Below are positions 1 to 12,058 of a stretch of 64,000 nucleotides of DNA, one piece after another. The translations under genes were made by a program, and so were the position numbers. Numbering within the stretch: the stretch's first letter is position 1; every line of letters begins with the position of its first letter. Under the pieces are notes generated by a model. It was not told where the DNA came from. It saw only the letters and a program-made list of their open reading frames with translations, and searched no databases. This stretch comes from Bromus sterilis (taxonomy: Eukaryota > Streptophyta > Magnoliopsida > Poales > Poaceae): contig OX465596.1 of assembly GCA_950022295.1 (NCBI GenBank), positions 126,770,501-126,834,500 of the forward strand. The letters run 5' to 3'.

Positions 1-21
1 ACATAGCTAGGCGCACGGGCA

Positions 22-3000
22 TCAAGACTTTTGGCTCCGCTCACGGGCCGGATCGTGGATGAAGCCGCCGTCTTTCCTGGTGCTCATGAAAGTGCGATCG
101 CCGTCGGCCTGCAATCTTATCATTGTATCTATTTCACTGTTGGACTGTTGGTTGTTGAGGTAGAACTCCCCCGTGCTAAAAAGGACATCTTCAAAGATGA
201 TTCCTGCCAAGTCCGACTGGATGCGAAAGAATTCTTGTCTGAGGTCGGCGTCTTGGATTTCCGACAAGCGTGCGGCCCAGTATTTGAGATGATTTGGTAG
301 CGTAAGGTGCTGCTGGTCCCGTACAAACGCCCGCATGTGATGGAGGGCGTTGTAGGCATCCTTCTGACCGCCAGGCGGCGGCTTGATGCAGGCAAACTAT
401 GTTGAGTGAGTGAACATGTGCCCGCCATACCCAACAACTTACTTCCTAAAGTTGCCTCCAGATTTGGAGTAGCGCGAGAGAACCTCGTCGAGAACTTTCT
501 TGATATTTGGGTAGTCTTTGTTGGACTCACGGTCCGGGTCGAAATACGTGGCCGTGGACCATTTTGGGCTCAGAGCGATGAGTACGCACTTTGTTTCGTC
601 ACTGCACACAACACGGATGTTAGGAGGAAAAGAACGAATGAAATATAAGCAACCTAATGTACGCTACGGGGACGTGAGGGGATGAATTACTTGGGAAAGT
701 AAAGCATGAGGAAGTTGTCCTTATCCTTGTACTCCATAATGACGTCTTCGAGGTAATCACTAGCGAGTCACCGATCCCCGAGGCTGGTCAAGAGCTTGGC
801 ACGCATGTAGAAGGGGTCGACTATAACGATGTCCGGGGTCTTGTATTTAATGATCCGCATCTCCATACAGAGCGCAAATAGTCGAATGAATGTGTAGTGC
901 AGTGGAAAAAGGTGAAACATAGCGAAGATGTCATCAAACCGCGGGAAGATCACATGTCCGATGTCGCAAGCAACAAATCCCTTTCCCTCTGGCACCTTGG
1001 CGGTTAAAACCGGGTATGCCACATCATTCTCTCTGAGACGCCGCGTCTCTATATTTAGAACAATGTCATGCAGTCTCTTCATAGCACCGGTTGCAACATC
1101 AAGCATTGAAGCAGATAGTATCGGCTTGCCCGCCACATGCACCCTCGACATGATTCTGTCGGGTCTTGGTGGCCCGTCTTGAGCATGGATCGTCGGTGTC
1201 GGCTAGCTCGCAGTAGTGGGACCCTTCTTCCTTCTTGTCCTTCCCTTCGTCTTTGGCTTCTCATGGAATGGGACCTTTACCTGCTCAGAGACCGTCTTCC
1301 TGAGTGTGTTGGGGCTGATAATATTTCGCGCCCGGCCGTCTCAGCCTCGGTGAAGGCGGAAGCTGGAGGCGTCTCCTAAGAACTGAACAGTCGACTCTTA
1401 TTGTTGCAATTCATCTCCACGCTACGAGATGGGTGGTGAGAGTCTTTTGCACCAAGGTTGGGTTATTAAGAAGCAGGCGGGAAAAGCTCGTCCATGTTGC
1501 ACCCACCATCTTCGTCAAAGAACTAATCAACACGGGCAATTAGTGTGTTGGTGTTGGTGTTTCTCTGATCTTGTTCCGCATCCATGTCCGTGGGGTGGTG
1601 GCCCGGATCAGCTGACGGCACGACTGGCGGTGGGATGGAGTAGTTCCCCACCCCAAAACGAATCTGGCACTTTGGCCAAAGCAAGTTCCAGCTCAAGCAG
1701 CCGCGGAGGTCCATCACTTCTTCATCGTCGGCTCCAGGGGGTCGATAGGGAGGTAACAATTCGTCGTATCCATCCAGCACCCGAACCACTTGAACCCTAT
1801 ACACGTTTTTTTCCATCGAATTACCTAGGAACACACGGTTTCACGATTGAACGATTTTTCCCAAAGAAACATCGACCAACTCCTCGTCCACGAAGTGGAG
1901 GGGAGTGCATGGAACGTTGGCGGCGCCCTGTAAAAACATGTAGGGCGTCAAAGATGCTCAGTCAAAGGCAAAAGGAGATGAAGTCATCGGTCGAGGCTTA
2001 GTTACCGTGATGGCGTTGAGCTCGGCTAATGTTGATGGACCGCTAAGAGCGGGCAGGAATGTGACGGAGGGGGCGCTTGCTCCTGAGGTGTCAGGCGTTG
2101 GTGTTTTACGCTCCAATACTTGCGCCGCCACCGGGGTCACAAACGCATCCGCCGTCAGGGTCACAAACGCATCCGCCGCAGGGGATACCGCTGCGGCCGC
2201 TGCGGAGTTGCTGCCCATGAAGCTGGGAATCGTGGGGCAACCCCTGTTGATCGCTCGCAATCCAGTCTCGTAGCATCAGAAACAAGGAAGGCATCATGTT
2301 GTCAAGCGCCTGTCCAACTTTTTTTTCGACAATGCACGGAATCTCCTTCATGTTTTCCTTGAGTTGTGCCTCCATCTGGTTCGCCGATCTGCTAGTGCTT
2401 TTCTCCTTTCGCCCAGTGCTATAGTAGTCCGACCATTTTTTGGAATAGCCTTTGCCGGACACACGACCAGCTGACGACAACTTACTCAATTTCTTCTTTT
2501 TCTTGAGTGTGTTCAACGCCCTATTTAAAGAGTTGTCCCAAGGGGCAATACCCGGGGACCCCTGCTGCTTCTTTCAGTTTCCTGCACAAGGAACGCGGAG
2601 ACCATTCAGAAATTTGGCTTCACTAATTTTAAAAAGCAACCATATGGAGCTAATTAAATAGGGGGAGGTATTCTTTACCAGAAGACGCTCAAGCTCCTGC
2701 ACCTTCGGATCTGTCGTAAGCTCCCCTTTTACCGGGTTCCTATTGTACCGGGCCCTGACATAGTTATCGGTAGGCTTATCTCCGTATTTCTTGAAGAGGA
2801 ACGGTAGGCCTTGCGCAGCACGCTCCGCGTCCTCCTTTTCCCATATTGGTTCCACCACTCTGTAACCACCGGGACCGAGTCTGTGGACCCCTAAGTTCAA
2901 TTCCCCGCATATCTTTCCCCCGCTGACTTGATTCACTGGTTGTGGTGTCCTCGCACTTGAGCTTGTACTCCTGCTAGTCAGTTTCGCTGATCGAAGGATT

Positions 3001-3615
3001 TTTCTCCTTGATCTTCTCGTAACTAACACCATTACTAATCATTTCCTTCACATTGGTTCGCCAAGTAGCCAGGGTTGTGCTCATCTTCGTGAGGGCGGCA
3101 CTGTTCACTTTATCCCCTAAGAGGTTTGTGTTTGCGAATTTAGCGGGGAACTTGTATCGGTTGTGCAACTTCATGAAGAGGAGGTTGCGCAAATTTGGTC
3201 GCTCGGGATGCCTTAGGTTCTTGGTGTTGGTGAGACGGTGCCCCGGAGAATGCACCCGAGTTATCCGGAGTACCCACGGACTAAATGTTCGGGCGCCGTT
3301 GGAAACCCATAATTAGCCACTTCGGTAAATTCCTCCTTGACGGTGCCTAGCTTGCTCTGGCGCCTCTCCTTTTTTTGACTCTTCGGTTGGCTGCCATCTA
3401 TGGGTTGGCTTCCATCTGTGGGTTGGCTGCCATCATCAGTGGCGGGATCGGCCTCGGCGGTACCACAATCATCCCCACTAACGGTTGTGTACTCGTGATC
3501 GGTAGAGTCATCCCCGATGCCGTCGTAGCGGGGTTGAGGTTGTTGATCATCGTCCATGCTCATCTCCCAATATTGCTTCTAGTCCGAACCGGAGGCCTCA
3601 TCATTGTTGGCCATC
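22..3615 (-). pseudogene. CACTA-1 second gene (TNPA-like, degenerate Ulp1-like C-terminus), broken
   Basis: The reading frames match, in order, those of the CACTA-2 second gene. There is an acidic N-terminus (start about 3615, MANNDEASGSD followed by TAG), a region with RYKFP and the GPGGYR motif (about 2574-3255), a linker with the SSAGRV motif (about 1958-2516), a middle domain (about 1523-1834), a domain containing VDPFYMR (768-1151), and a C-terminal part with the ALHHMR motif near 336-400. Several frameshifts and stops separate the pieces, so it is a pseudogene. In CACTA elements the second protein is thought to bind subterminal repeats; that role is inferred from the family. The C-terminus resembles a Ulp1/C48 peptidase fold, but the usual Cys-Gly is Asp-Ala. 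Confidence 0.7.
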
Positions 3616-3803
3616 TACACCCACTAATATAGGATAAGAAAATGCAACTAGAGTGATTGGATGAGATCAGTGTAGCTAGTAACTATTCCTCTCACATTTA
3701 GAGAAAAATAGAAAAGGAAAATAAAAGGCTGGTTTTAAAAAATTTGGTCAAGTGAATGATGTGCAACCAGAAAATAACTAGAAAAGTGCATGCAAAGCAC
3801 CTT

Positions 3804-3938
3804 CTAGGTCAAGAAAATTAACAAAGGTCATGCACGAATTCACTGAAAAATTTGGCATGACCTTTGCTAATTTTCTTGAGCTAGGACCCCATTCTCCACC
3901 GAAACGGAAATTAATCGACATTTCTGGAGAATGGGGTC
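3804..3938 (-). promoter_or_regulatory. Two-hairpin leader module upstream of the CACTA-1 second gene
   Basis: Hairpin 1 has 30-base arms at 3804-3833 and 3855-3884 that pair with two mismatches; the inner stem is AAAGGTCATGC / GCATGACCTTT. Hairpin 2 has perfect 13-base arms at 3885-3897 and 3926-3938 (GACCCCATTCTCC / GGAGAATGGGGTC) around the core CCGAAACGGAAATTAATCG. The module lies about 190 bases upstream of the start. The same two-hairpin layout precedes the second gene of CACTA-2, and parts of it precede the transposase genes of CACTA-2 and CACTA-3. A promoter, leader or protein-binding role is inference. Confidence 0.55.
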
Positions 3939-4673
3939 ATTATTTGTACCTGCACAAAAAAGTCCTACATATAGGCACAACCAGGTGCACAAAGGACAAG
4001 TGACGAAAGCATATATATTGATCATGTTTCCATCATTTTTTGCATGTGCATCGTTGTCCTGGAATCATATACCCTTTGCAATAAAACTTAGATATCAAAT
4101 ACTGCTCAGAATTTTTAAAGGTGGAAAGGTTGGTATGTTCAGTCACCCATTTAGTTTAGCTTAGTGATCCAGATGAGAAAAATTAAAAGGATGGTGTCAC
4201 ATTTGACACACTTGTTCAATATGCTAAGTGAGCTAGAGCGCAATCTGCTCTTTGTTTTAAGCTAAGCTCAGAGGCTAACTCCTCCAGTGGAAAGGTGGCA
4301 AGGTTGCTATGTGCAGTCACCCAAAAAATAAATGCAAACATGCTTTTGAGAATATCCACATATAGGTAGCATTCAGATCATTCAGGATTTAAATTAAATC
4401 TTTAAGGAATAAACTGATGAGTGATGGCAATTAATCTAGGGTGCAAGAAAATGCTTGTCAAATGAAATGTCAAATAGCAGTGCAGCAAAACTGAACAGTA
4501 GAACACGATCATAATCCACCTACATATCAACAACTATTTTAAGCAACCACTAATCACATGTACACACAAAATGTGGCACCTGAAATCCTGAAGGAAGAAC
4601 ATAGACTACATGGTGAGTTTTGATTTGTATATTTCCATGCAATGAAGGCAAGGAGAGGACAGTGCAGATGAGG
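3939..4673. other. AT-rich CACTA-1 noncoding region
   Basis: No reading frame looks real here. A sequence of about 35 bases containing GTGGAAAGG and CAGTCACCCA occurs at about 4119-4150 and again, modified, at 4287-4323. Otherwise I see nothing to annotate. The right edge is where similarity to the RLG family begins. Confidence 0.5.
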
Positions 4674-4675
4674 CT

Positions 4676-5425
4676 AGTCCCACTGGACCTATCAATGGTG
4701 ATGCTACCACCTCAACCATAGATGAAGAAACCTCTATGAACATAGAGGCTTTCAAACAAGTGAACCTAAATGACATCACTACCTCCTTGATAGATAGTAG
4801 TGACCTAGACTTTGACAACTGCACTTTACCTGAAGTTATTGGTTTCCTACACAAGATGTCTAGAGACCCCCACACTAGCACACTCAATCTTAACTTCACA
4901 GAGCATATCACCAATGCTCTAATCAAAGTTAGGGAGGAGAAGCTTAGACTAGAAGCCTCCATACCTAGGAAGCTAGAAGATGGTTGGGATCCTATGATAA
5001 AAATTAAATTGAATAACTTCTCTTGTTATGCTCTTTATGATGTTGGAGCAAGTACCTCTGTTATGCCCAAAAGAATGTATGATATGCTTGAATTGAAACC
5101 TTTTGATCCTTGTTCTTTCGGTGTTAGTCTTGTTGATTCTTCCGTAAAGAAACCTTTGGGGAAGATCGACGATGTTCTTATCATTGTCAATGACAATTAT
5201 GTTCCCGTTGATTTCACTATTATGGACATTGAGTGTGAGCCCTCTTGTCCAATTATTTTGGGACGTCCTTTTCTTCGCACAGTTGGTGCTATCATTGACA
5301 TGAAAGAGGGAACTATCAAATTCCAATTCCTTTTGAAGAAAGGGATGGAACATTTTCCTACAAAAAATATTAAGTTACCTTTTGAGTCCGTCACACGGGC
5401 TAGTTATTCTCTTGAAAATACTTGA
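4676..5425 (+). pseudogene. Gag-protease C-terminal part with retropepsin-like aspartic protease
   Basis: The open frame begins at the truncation point, and the first Met is at 4736. The protease signature is clear: DVGAS is the D-T/V-G active-site motif near residue 103 counted from that Met, and IILGRPFL is the conserved C-terminal protease motif near residue 174. Retropepsins of this kind cleave gag-pol polyproteins inside virus-like particles. The frame is uninterrupted from 4676 to the TGA at 5423-5425, but the gag N-terminus is lost, so the gene as a whole is a fragment. The homologous frame in RLG-B is 25828-26493. Confidence 0.8.
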
Positions 5426-8342
5426 TCTTCTGCTTTAAGCCTAGCTAATGGCTCTAAATAAGCGCTTTCGGGAGGCAGCCCGCACCGAATTTAGGTTTTT
5501 CTTTTTTGCTTTTGTTCTGTTCTTAGTGGTCTTGATGATTGTTTCTACTGTAGAAACATCATTGTATCTTACTTTTCAAGCTTTGTGCCAAGTTTAGCCT
5601 CATACGACAAGGTAAGTGAAAGTTGTGACATGCTGTCCATAAAACAGATTCTGTCCTCGTGACTAGAAAAATCAGAGAAAAATACCAGTTCATCTTTTTG
5701 AGCTGAAATTTTTACACAGCGTGCTCTATACAATTATGAAACTTTCGTATGTTCTGAGTTTTTCGATTTGAGTTGGATCAGTACCCCTAAAAAATTCGTT
5801 TCTATCTGCTGTTCTGTTTTTCACAGATTCTGGCACGTTTTGTCTCTCTTCACTTTTGCAAACCTTAAGCTTGCTTTTTCTTTGCAAAAACCTTTTGGAA
5901 ATCTTGGGAAACAGTAGCCCTTCCTGGAAATCTTTATTTGCAGTAGAGGAAAACTATTTTATTAGGGTACTAACCTCTCTAATCATCCTACAATGAGTTA
6001 TGTATGAAGGGAGTTTTCAAGTGCGCGATGGAGGATGATGAAAGAAGATTCAGGAGTGTCAAACGCTCAAGCTTGAGGATGCCCATGTGCAACCCAATAA
6101 ATATTCAAGGAGACTCAAGCGTCTAAGCTTGGGGATGCCCCCGATGCATCCCCTTCTTCATCAACAATCATCAGTTTGTCCCTCGTTGCACTATATTTTT
6201 ATCACTTCATGCATTATGTTCTATTCTTGGAGCGTCTCGCTCTTAGGTTTTGTTTTTAGTTTTTTTTTCTTTGTTTGCTGTAGTAACAAGTTAGACCCCA
6301 ACTTACTCTTTTGTGTGGGAGAGATTCACGCTCCGCTTGAACTAGAACTCTTCATAGGATTTAAATGCTTATTCTTTTAGCTGTGAGATGTTCTTTTTCT
6401 TTTCTTAGCTGTTGTTTTATTTAGTTGTAGTGCTTTAGTTTTTCTAGAGCTTTTCTTTTTCTCTTAGGTTGAACTTTCTATAGGTTGCATGTTTTATCTT
6501 GTTAGAGATTTTGCTTGTTGCCCTGATTTCTGTGTCTTGACTGAAAGTAGGTAGTTAAAGTTGCTTTTCTCTTTGTAGTAATAACTTGCAATAGTTTTGA
6601 GGTATTTACTAGAGTAATGTTTGAACTTATGGTGTCAATAGCTCTTGCCTATTAGTGATAGATGTCGTATTTTGGGCAATCCGTTTGTTTTTCGAAAACC
6701 AAGAACCCCTGTTGAGAACTCTAGCTACTAGATGGATCACTAACCTCTGGAGGGTTCGAATATTAGAGTACACTCACGTACCATGAGTCGAGGATGCACA
6801 AGGATAACCAAACCCCCATACACTCCTCCTCGGGGTACCTGTCTCTTTGTGAACCTCCTGATTAGATTGAGAGTTACCGATAATAAGTGCATGAGTTCTT
6901 CGGACTAATGTGAGTATTGAAAGTTGACACTTCCACCCACCTATACTTTTTCTAGCCTCTTCGGTACCGTGTATTGCCCTTTCTCACCTCGAGAGTTGGC
7001 GCATACTTCGCCGGTGCATCCAAACCCTTGGCAAGATACGATCTGTCATCATAAGCCTCCTTATATCTTTCCTCAAAACAGCCAGCATACCTACCTACAA
7101 GGCATTTCCATAGCCTTTCCGAGATACATTGCCATGCAACATCCACCTTCTCGTGACTTGATCTTCATGTCATACATGCGATTTTCTTGATCGATGAGCC
7201 GCATGCTAGTTGGGCCTTTCAGTAATAATTGCTACATGACGCGCTAGTATCATTGCATATCCTGCTATCCTGGCAGAAGCATACATTTGCATCATGATAG
7301 TTACATTTTCTTTATGTGAGTACCTTTGTAAAGTGTGAAAGATCTCCTATATTCTTGTAAAATATAGAGTATTGCCACTAAAGTGAGGAAAAGATACCAA
7401 AGAGGACAAAATAAAAATAGCCCAAAGAGGACAAAATCAAATGATCCCAAAGAGGACAAATGAGAGTTAAATAGAAAGAGCCATTGAGGCCACCAAAAAA
7501 ATAAAATAAAAAGAGAAAAAGAAAAAGTTAAAAGAGAGAAGGGGGCATACTACTATTCCTTTTGAGAGATCCACACTAGTACTTCATCTCCTGTCCCTTG
7601 TACTCCATAGAGATCATCATCCCGCATATAGCTATGTGGGGACCCTTCAGACTATAGAACTTGGCTTGTATATTCCAATGATGAGCCTCCTCAAACGAGC
7701 TCTAGGTCTTCTTGAGCAAGCAAGTTAGATGCACCCCCACTAGTTCCCTTGGAGAGATTTTAGCTCACATGTGCATCCGTTGTATGGCAATCCCTACTCC
7801 TCACATCATATCTATCATATGGTCTTCTCTCGCCTATGATTGTCCTCATTGATGTGAGCCTTTCACACCTTTTTTGTCTTCCTCCTCCACCTTCTTTTGT
7901 TTCGCCTTTTAGGTGTCAACTTTCTTTCTCACGCTCATCCATTACATGAGTGCTCAAAATATCGAAAGGGAGTGGATCAGTTTGACTTGTACCTGGCTAG
8001 TCGTCTGGGGACGAGTCCAGATAAGAATCCAAAGGACACCAAGTGTGAAACTTTAGTAGATAGTTGTTCTCAACAACCTTATTTTTTTCTCTCGTATTTC
8101 CCTATCCCTTGCTTGCACGCAAACACCATCTGGAGACATTCGAGTCACGGACAGCGAGAGCTCTTGCACCTTTTGTTCTTTTGTTGCTTGTGTCAATGCT
8201 AATATAGACTCTTGCTTGTTAAAACTTGAATTGAATTGCATGCTTTGATTGCTTTACTTAAAAGTCCTTTTATGGTTGTGTGGCATGTCACCACAGAAAT
8301 TATGCTTGTTATCATTTACCTACTCGAGGACGAGCAGGAATT
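5426..8342 (+). other. RLG-A noncoding internal region with one conserved small frame
   Basis: This stretch between protease and polypurine tract has no polymerase motifs in any frame. It starts with the CGCTTTCGGGAGGC block that follows protease in both copies. A frame at 6924-7190 (88 codons, containing the peptide ISIAFPRYIAM) is kept open in RLG-B at 24063-24344 with few changes, which may reflect sequence similarity rather than coding. A purine-rich stretch lies at 7380-7545. Confidence 0.6.
6924..7190 (+). other. Conserved 88-codon open frame of unknown status
   Basis: The frame translates to a protein rich in Pro, Ser and His with no domain I recognise. The counterpart in RLG-B (complement of 24063-24344) retains about four fifths of the residues. 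It has no clear start context and lies in the region that is noncoding in this type of element. It could be part of an RNA packaging or leader structure, or chance openness in conserved DNA. Confidence 0.25.
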
Positions 8343-8356
8343 AAGCTTGGGGATGT
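8343..8356 (+). promoter_or_regulatory. Polypurine tract of RLG-A
   Basis: AAGCTTGGGGATGT lies directly before the LTR start TGATACG at 8357. In LTR elements the purine-rich tract primes plus-strand DNA synthesis. The equivalent site in RLG-B has been deleted. Confidence 0.6.
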
Positions 8357-9996
8357 TGATACGTCCCAAACGTATCTATAATTTCTGCTTGTTCCATGCA
8401 TGTTTTGTATGACTTTGCCATGTTTTTCTTGAACATTCATAAACTTTTGAACCTATTTGGACTAACCTATTAACTCAGTGCACCCAGTTGCCAGTTTCTG
8501 TTTTCTGCTGTTTTTGTATTTCAGGTTTTCCGGCCATTAAAAGTGCTCCAAAAATTTCGGGAATAATATATAAAAAATTAGCGCAACAGAAGCTTCCGGA
8601 ATCACCAAGAGAGGGAAGGGGGGCCACCACCAGGCAGCCAGGAGGGCAGGTGGCGTGGCCCCACCCTGGGCCGTGCCAGGGACCCTCCTGACTGCCTCGT
8701 TGGTCCCCTCGACGCCCCCTTCGCCTATATTTACCCCTCGGGGTGGAAACCCCTAAGACGGACTCCTCTTTCGTGATCTCTCCTCCGTTATGCCGCCGCC
8801 GCCGTTTCAATATCGGGGCTGCCTGGAGAAGCTTCTCCGGCACCCTGCCGGGAGAAGCTACCCACTCCAGGAGACCCTCCTTCGCCATGGACGCCTCCCG
8901 TATGCACCATGAGTAGTTTCCCTTGGACCATGGGTCCGTGACCAGTAGCTATGTGATCTATCTCTCCCCCTTTTGTGCTTCCACTTTCGAGTCCTCGTGA
9001 GCTGCCTCACATGATCGAGGCATCTATGTAATTTCTGCTATTGCTATGCTGAGTTTGTTTGGATCTGATGGATTATGAGACTATGTTCAGATTGTGATGA
9101 GTAATATATTTGGTTCTTCTCTTTTATATTTTGTTCTTGAGTAAATTCTTGCATGTTCTCCGTTGCGGTATTTGCTTTGGCCATGTATTTTCTTTGCAAC
9201 TCCAAGAGAGAGCGTTATGCTCGATTGTGGGTTCAGCCCCTTGATGTCTAGCTTGAGTGACAGAAAAATGAGACTAGGGGATGTGTTGTTGCCACCAGGG
9301 ATAAAACAACGGTGCTTGTACCTGCGGGTGCAAGGATTGTTTACTTTACGCAAGGTTTTTTTAATGCAGTTGTCTGTTGCTTTGAGTTTACACTTTGGGT
9401 GGGATTCGCAACTTAATACCAGCGAGATGTTCTGGATAGATATCTCAAGGTGGATGATTCGTAGTAGATGCAGATGGATTTCGGTCTACTTACCTTGGCG
9501 TACTGCCCATTGCTTTTGAGCCCTTCCTTTCTTTGCAGCATAGTTAGCATTGCGGTGCCTTCATAATCCTGTCAATTTCTCAACTGTGATTTGTTTACCT
9601 CGCTAGCACTTTTATCTTCTTTTGGGAGAGAGACATCACTAGTGAAAATCACGGGACCTTGGTCCATCTTCACATTATTGTTCACACCCTCAATTTACTT
9701 TCAACTTTTACTTTCCTTTGCACCTTTTATCTCTTGCGTTGATCCTTTGTAAACGACAAGGCCGGAGGAATTGACAACTCCTCTGTACTCTTTGGGAGCA
9801 AAGTTATTTGTTGCTGTGTGTAGGTCCACGACAACACCCTAGTCAGGAAGCAATTTCTGGCGATGTTGCCACCTACTTGTATCTCCTGAGTCCTACTGGT
9901 TCGATAACCTTGGTATCTTCACCGAGGGAAACTTGCTGCTGCACTGCATCTCAAACCTTCCACTTCGGGTAACCAACGAGGGGCGAGAAGCCATCA
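8357..9996 (+). repeat. 3' LTR of RLG-A (1640 bp)
   Basis: It starts TGATACGTCCCAAACG and ends GCCATCA, giving TGATA/CATCA ends. It aligns over its length with both LTRs of RLG-B and with LTR-C (35369-36682). A possible TATA-type sequence, CCTATATTTACCCC, lies at about 8724. Open frames within it (for example 9163-9519) are LTR sequence, not genes. Confidence 0.85.
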
Positions 9997-10193
9997 GGTG
10001 GGTGGGAATTTCTCACCAGATCGCCCTGCTACCGCCGCCAATCGCTAGTCCAGCACCTCCCTCCACCAAGCAACAAAATTCGGAAGATATAGCCCGGAAT
10101 TTTACCACTAGGACAAGGTATCCAAGAAACCGGTTGAACTGGCCAAACTTCAGCCGAACTCGCCTACACCAGGCCGCCATCATTCAGAAAAAC
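9997..10193 (-). other. Left part of a copia-like leader split by RLG-B
   Basis: When RLG-B and its target duplication are removed, this stretch joins 29680 onward. Read on the minus strand it would follow the primer-site-like sequence at 29765-29781 as an untranslated leader. It has no convincing coding frame. The assignment to a copia leader is weak and rests on that primer-like site. Confidence 0.3.
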
Positions 10194-10198
10194 CACCG

Positions 10199-11303
10199 TG
10201 ATACAGTGAGGATAGTTCTCTCACTTCTCGTTGGTTACCCCAAGTGGAAGGTGACATGTAGCATAGCAGCAAATTTCCCTCGGTGAAGATACCAAGGTTT
10301 GTCTCCAGTTCAACTCGCAGAAATACAAGAAGGTGACAACGGCGCCAGAAATTACTTCGGGCTACGACGTCAGAAATTGGGAAGTTGTCAGGACCTGCAC
10401 ACAAAAAAAAATAACTTTTCTCCCAACGAGTATAGAGGAGTTGTCAATTCCTCCGGCCTTGCTGTTTACAAAGGATCAACGCGAGAGATAATAGTGCAAC
10501 TGAAAGTAAGGACTGAAAATAAATTGAATGTGTAAACAATGGAGTGAATATGTACCGGGGTCGTGTGATGTTCACTAGTGATGTCTCTCTCCCAAAAGAC
10601 GATAAAAGTGCGAGCGAGGTAAACAAATCACATCTGGGAAATTGACAGGATTATAAACGCACCGCAATGCTAACTATGCTACAAAAGAAAGGAAGAGGCT
10701 CAAAAGTAATGGGAACTACACCAAGGTAAGTAGACCGAAATCCATCTGCATCTACTACGAATCATCCACCTTGAGATATCTATCCAGAACATCTCGCTGA
10801 TATAAAGTTGCGAATCCCACCCAAAGTGTAAACTGAAAGCAATAGACAACTGCATTAAAAGAACTATGCGTAAAGTAAAAAATCCTTAGACTCGCAGGTA
10901 CAAGCACCGTTGTTTTATCCTTTGTGGCAACATCACATCCCCTAGTCTCATGTTTCTGTCACTCAAGCTAGACATCAAGGGGCTAAACCCACAATCAAGC
11001 ATAACTCTCCCTCTTGGAGTTCCAAAAAATCACTTGGAAAAAGTAAAATACTCATCACAATCTGAACATAATCTCATAATCCATCAGATCCCAGCAATCT
11101 CATTATAGCAACACAGAAAACTAACAAAGTTCCTCGATCATGTGAGGCAGCTCACGAGGTCTCGAAAGTGAAAGCACAAAGAGGGGAGAAGTACATCACA
11201 TAGCTACTGGTCACGAACCCATGGTCCAAGGGGGACTACTCACGGCACAACCGGGAGGCGTCCATGGTGATGGATGGTCTCCCGGAGGGGATTCCTCCTT
11301 CCG
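10199..11303 (-). repeat. RLG-B 3' LTR, part distal to the internal region
   Basis: Read in plus orientation it starts TGATACAGTGAGG and matches the 5' LTR from 28024. It stops at 11303 where CACTA-2 begins; the sequence resumes at 22501. The CCG at 11301-11303 is one copy of the CACTA-2 target duplication. Confidence 0.9.
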
Positions 11304-11545
11304 CACTACTAGGGAATAGCCTTATAGTGGCGCATTAGGGATGCGCCACTAACTACAAGCCACTAATAAGGGCTTAGAGGTGGCGCATTCTGGATGCGCC
11401 ACCCCTAATTCCCTTAGGCGTGGCGCATCTCATAATGCGCCACCTCTAAGCTCTTAGGGGTGGCGCATTCTGGTATGCGCCACGCCTAAGGGCCTTAGGG
11501 GTGGCGCATTCGCAGTGCGCCACTAAGTCCTGACAATATGCGCCA
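11304..11545. repeat. CACTA-2 left terminal repeat and subterminal motif array
   Basis: After the terminal repeat, the motif (A/G)TGGCGCAT and its complement ATGCGCCAC occur in alternating orientation about every 20-40 bases to 11545, with spacers such as CCCTTAGG. In studied CACTA elements such motifs bind the second element-encoded protein. The same left-end sequence reappears in the MITE at 50871-51139. Confidence 0.85.
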
Positions 11546-12058
11546 CTAAATAATTACAGAAAACAAAAAAAAAGAATTACATAAAAGAATAAAAGCATTA
11601 CAGATATTTTTATTATATTACAGAAATGCAAAATACAATATAACAATGAGGCCAACAATTATTGATACAAAAGAATTGCAATATAATTTTTATTACAAAG
11701 GTTTAGAGGCCAACAAGATTCACAAGATTACATTCCATCAAGAAATTACAATGAGTCCAACAATTATTGAAAACCGAAAGCTACTTTCGTCATCACTACT
11801 TGTTTGCTCTTCAACCTGCACAAAACAAAGCTTTAGAGGTCACATCCATGATACCAAAGGAGAACAAAGCAATCTAGCATCTATTCTTATCAACTACTTA
11901 AAGCAAGTCGATGAATGGTGAAAAGCATGCACATATGCATAAAAATGCATATGCAGTGACCTTTATACACAAAGAGCACCAAGAGTATTTGACACTACCA
12001 TCTAGTACACAAAGAGTACATCCAAATTACATCCAAATTACACAAAGAGTACATTCAA
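11546..12058 (-). other. CACTA-2 AT-rich 3' region of the second gene
   Basis: No gene is seen here. A block containing CCAACAATTATTGA occurs at about 11650 and 11757, a local duplication of about 107 bases. The region probably holds the 3' untranslated end of the second gene; I could not define a polyadenylation site. Confidence 0.45.

Larger units (their letters stand above)
1..4673 (-). mobile_element. CACTA-1: right part of a CACTA (En/Spm) DNA transposon, truncated at both ends
   Basis: The stretch carries the second gene of a CACTA element on the minus strand, colinear with CACTA-2 at 12059-15791, and then a noncoding leader with two hairpins that also aligns with CACTA-2. The left terminus lies outside the window. 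On the right, similarity to RLG-B starts abruptly at about 4674, so the transposase gene and right terminus are missing. No terminal CACTA repeat or subterminal motif array is visible here. The right junction has no target duplication and is probably a deletion or recombination joint. Confidence 0.75.
4674..9996 (+). mobile_element. RLG-A: 5'-truncated gag-protease LTR retrotransposon
   Basis: This copy holds the end of gag-protease, about 2.9 kb of noncoding internal sequence, a polypurine tract and a 3' LTR. It aligns with RLG-B (10199-29674) in the opposite orientation. The 5' LTR, primer site and most of gag are missing. No reverse transcriptase, RNase H or integrase is seen between protease and 3' LTR, although the aspartic protease is well kept. 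The partner of the expected 5-bp target duplication (GGTGG at 9997-10001) cannot be found because the left side is lost. Confidence 0.85.
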
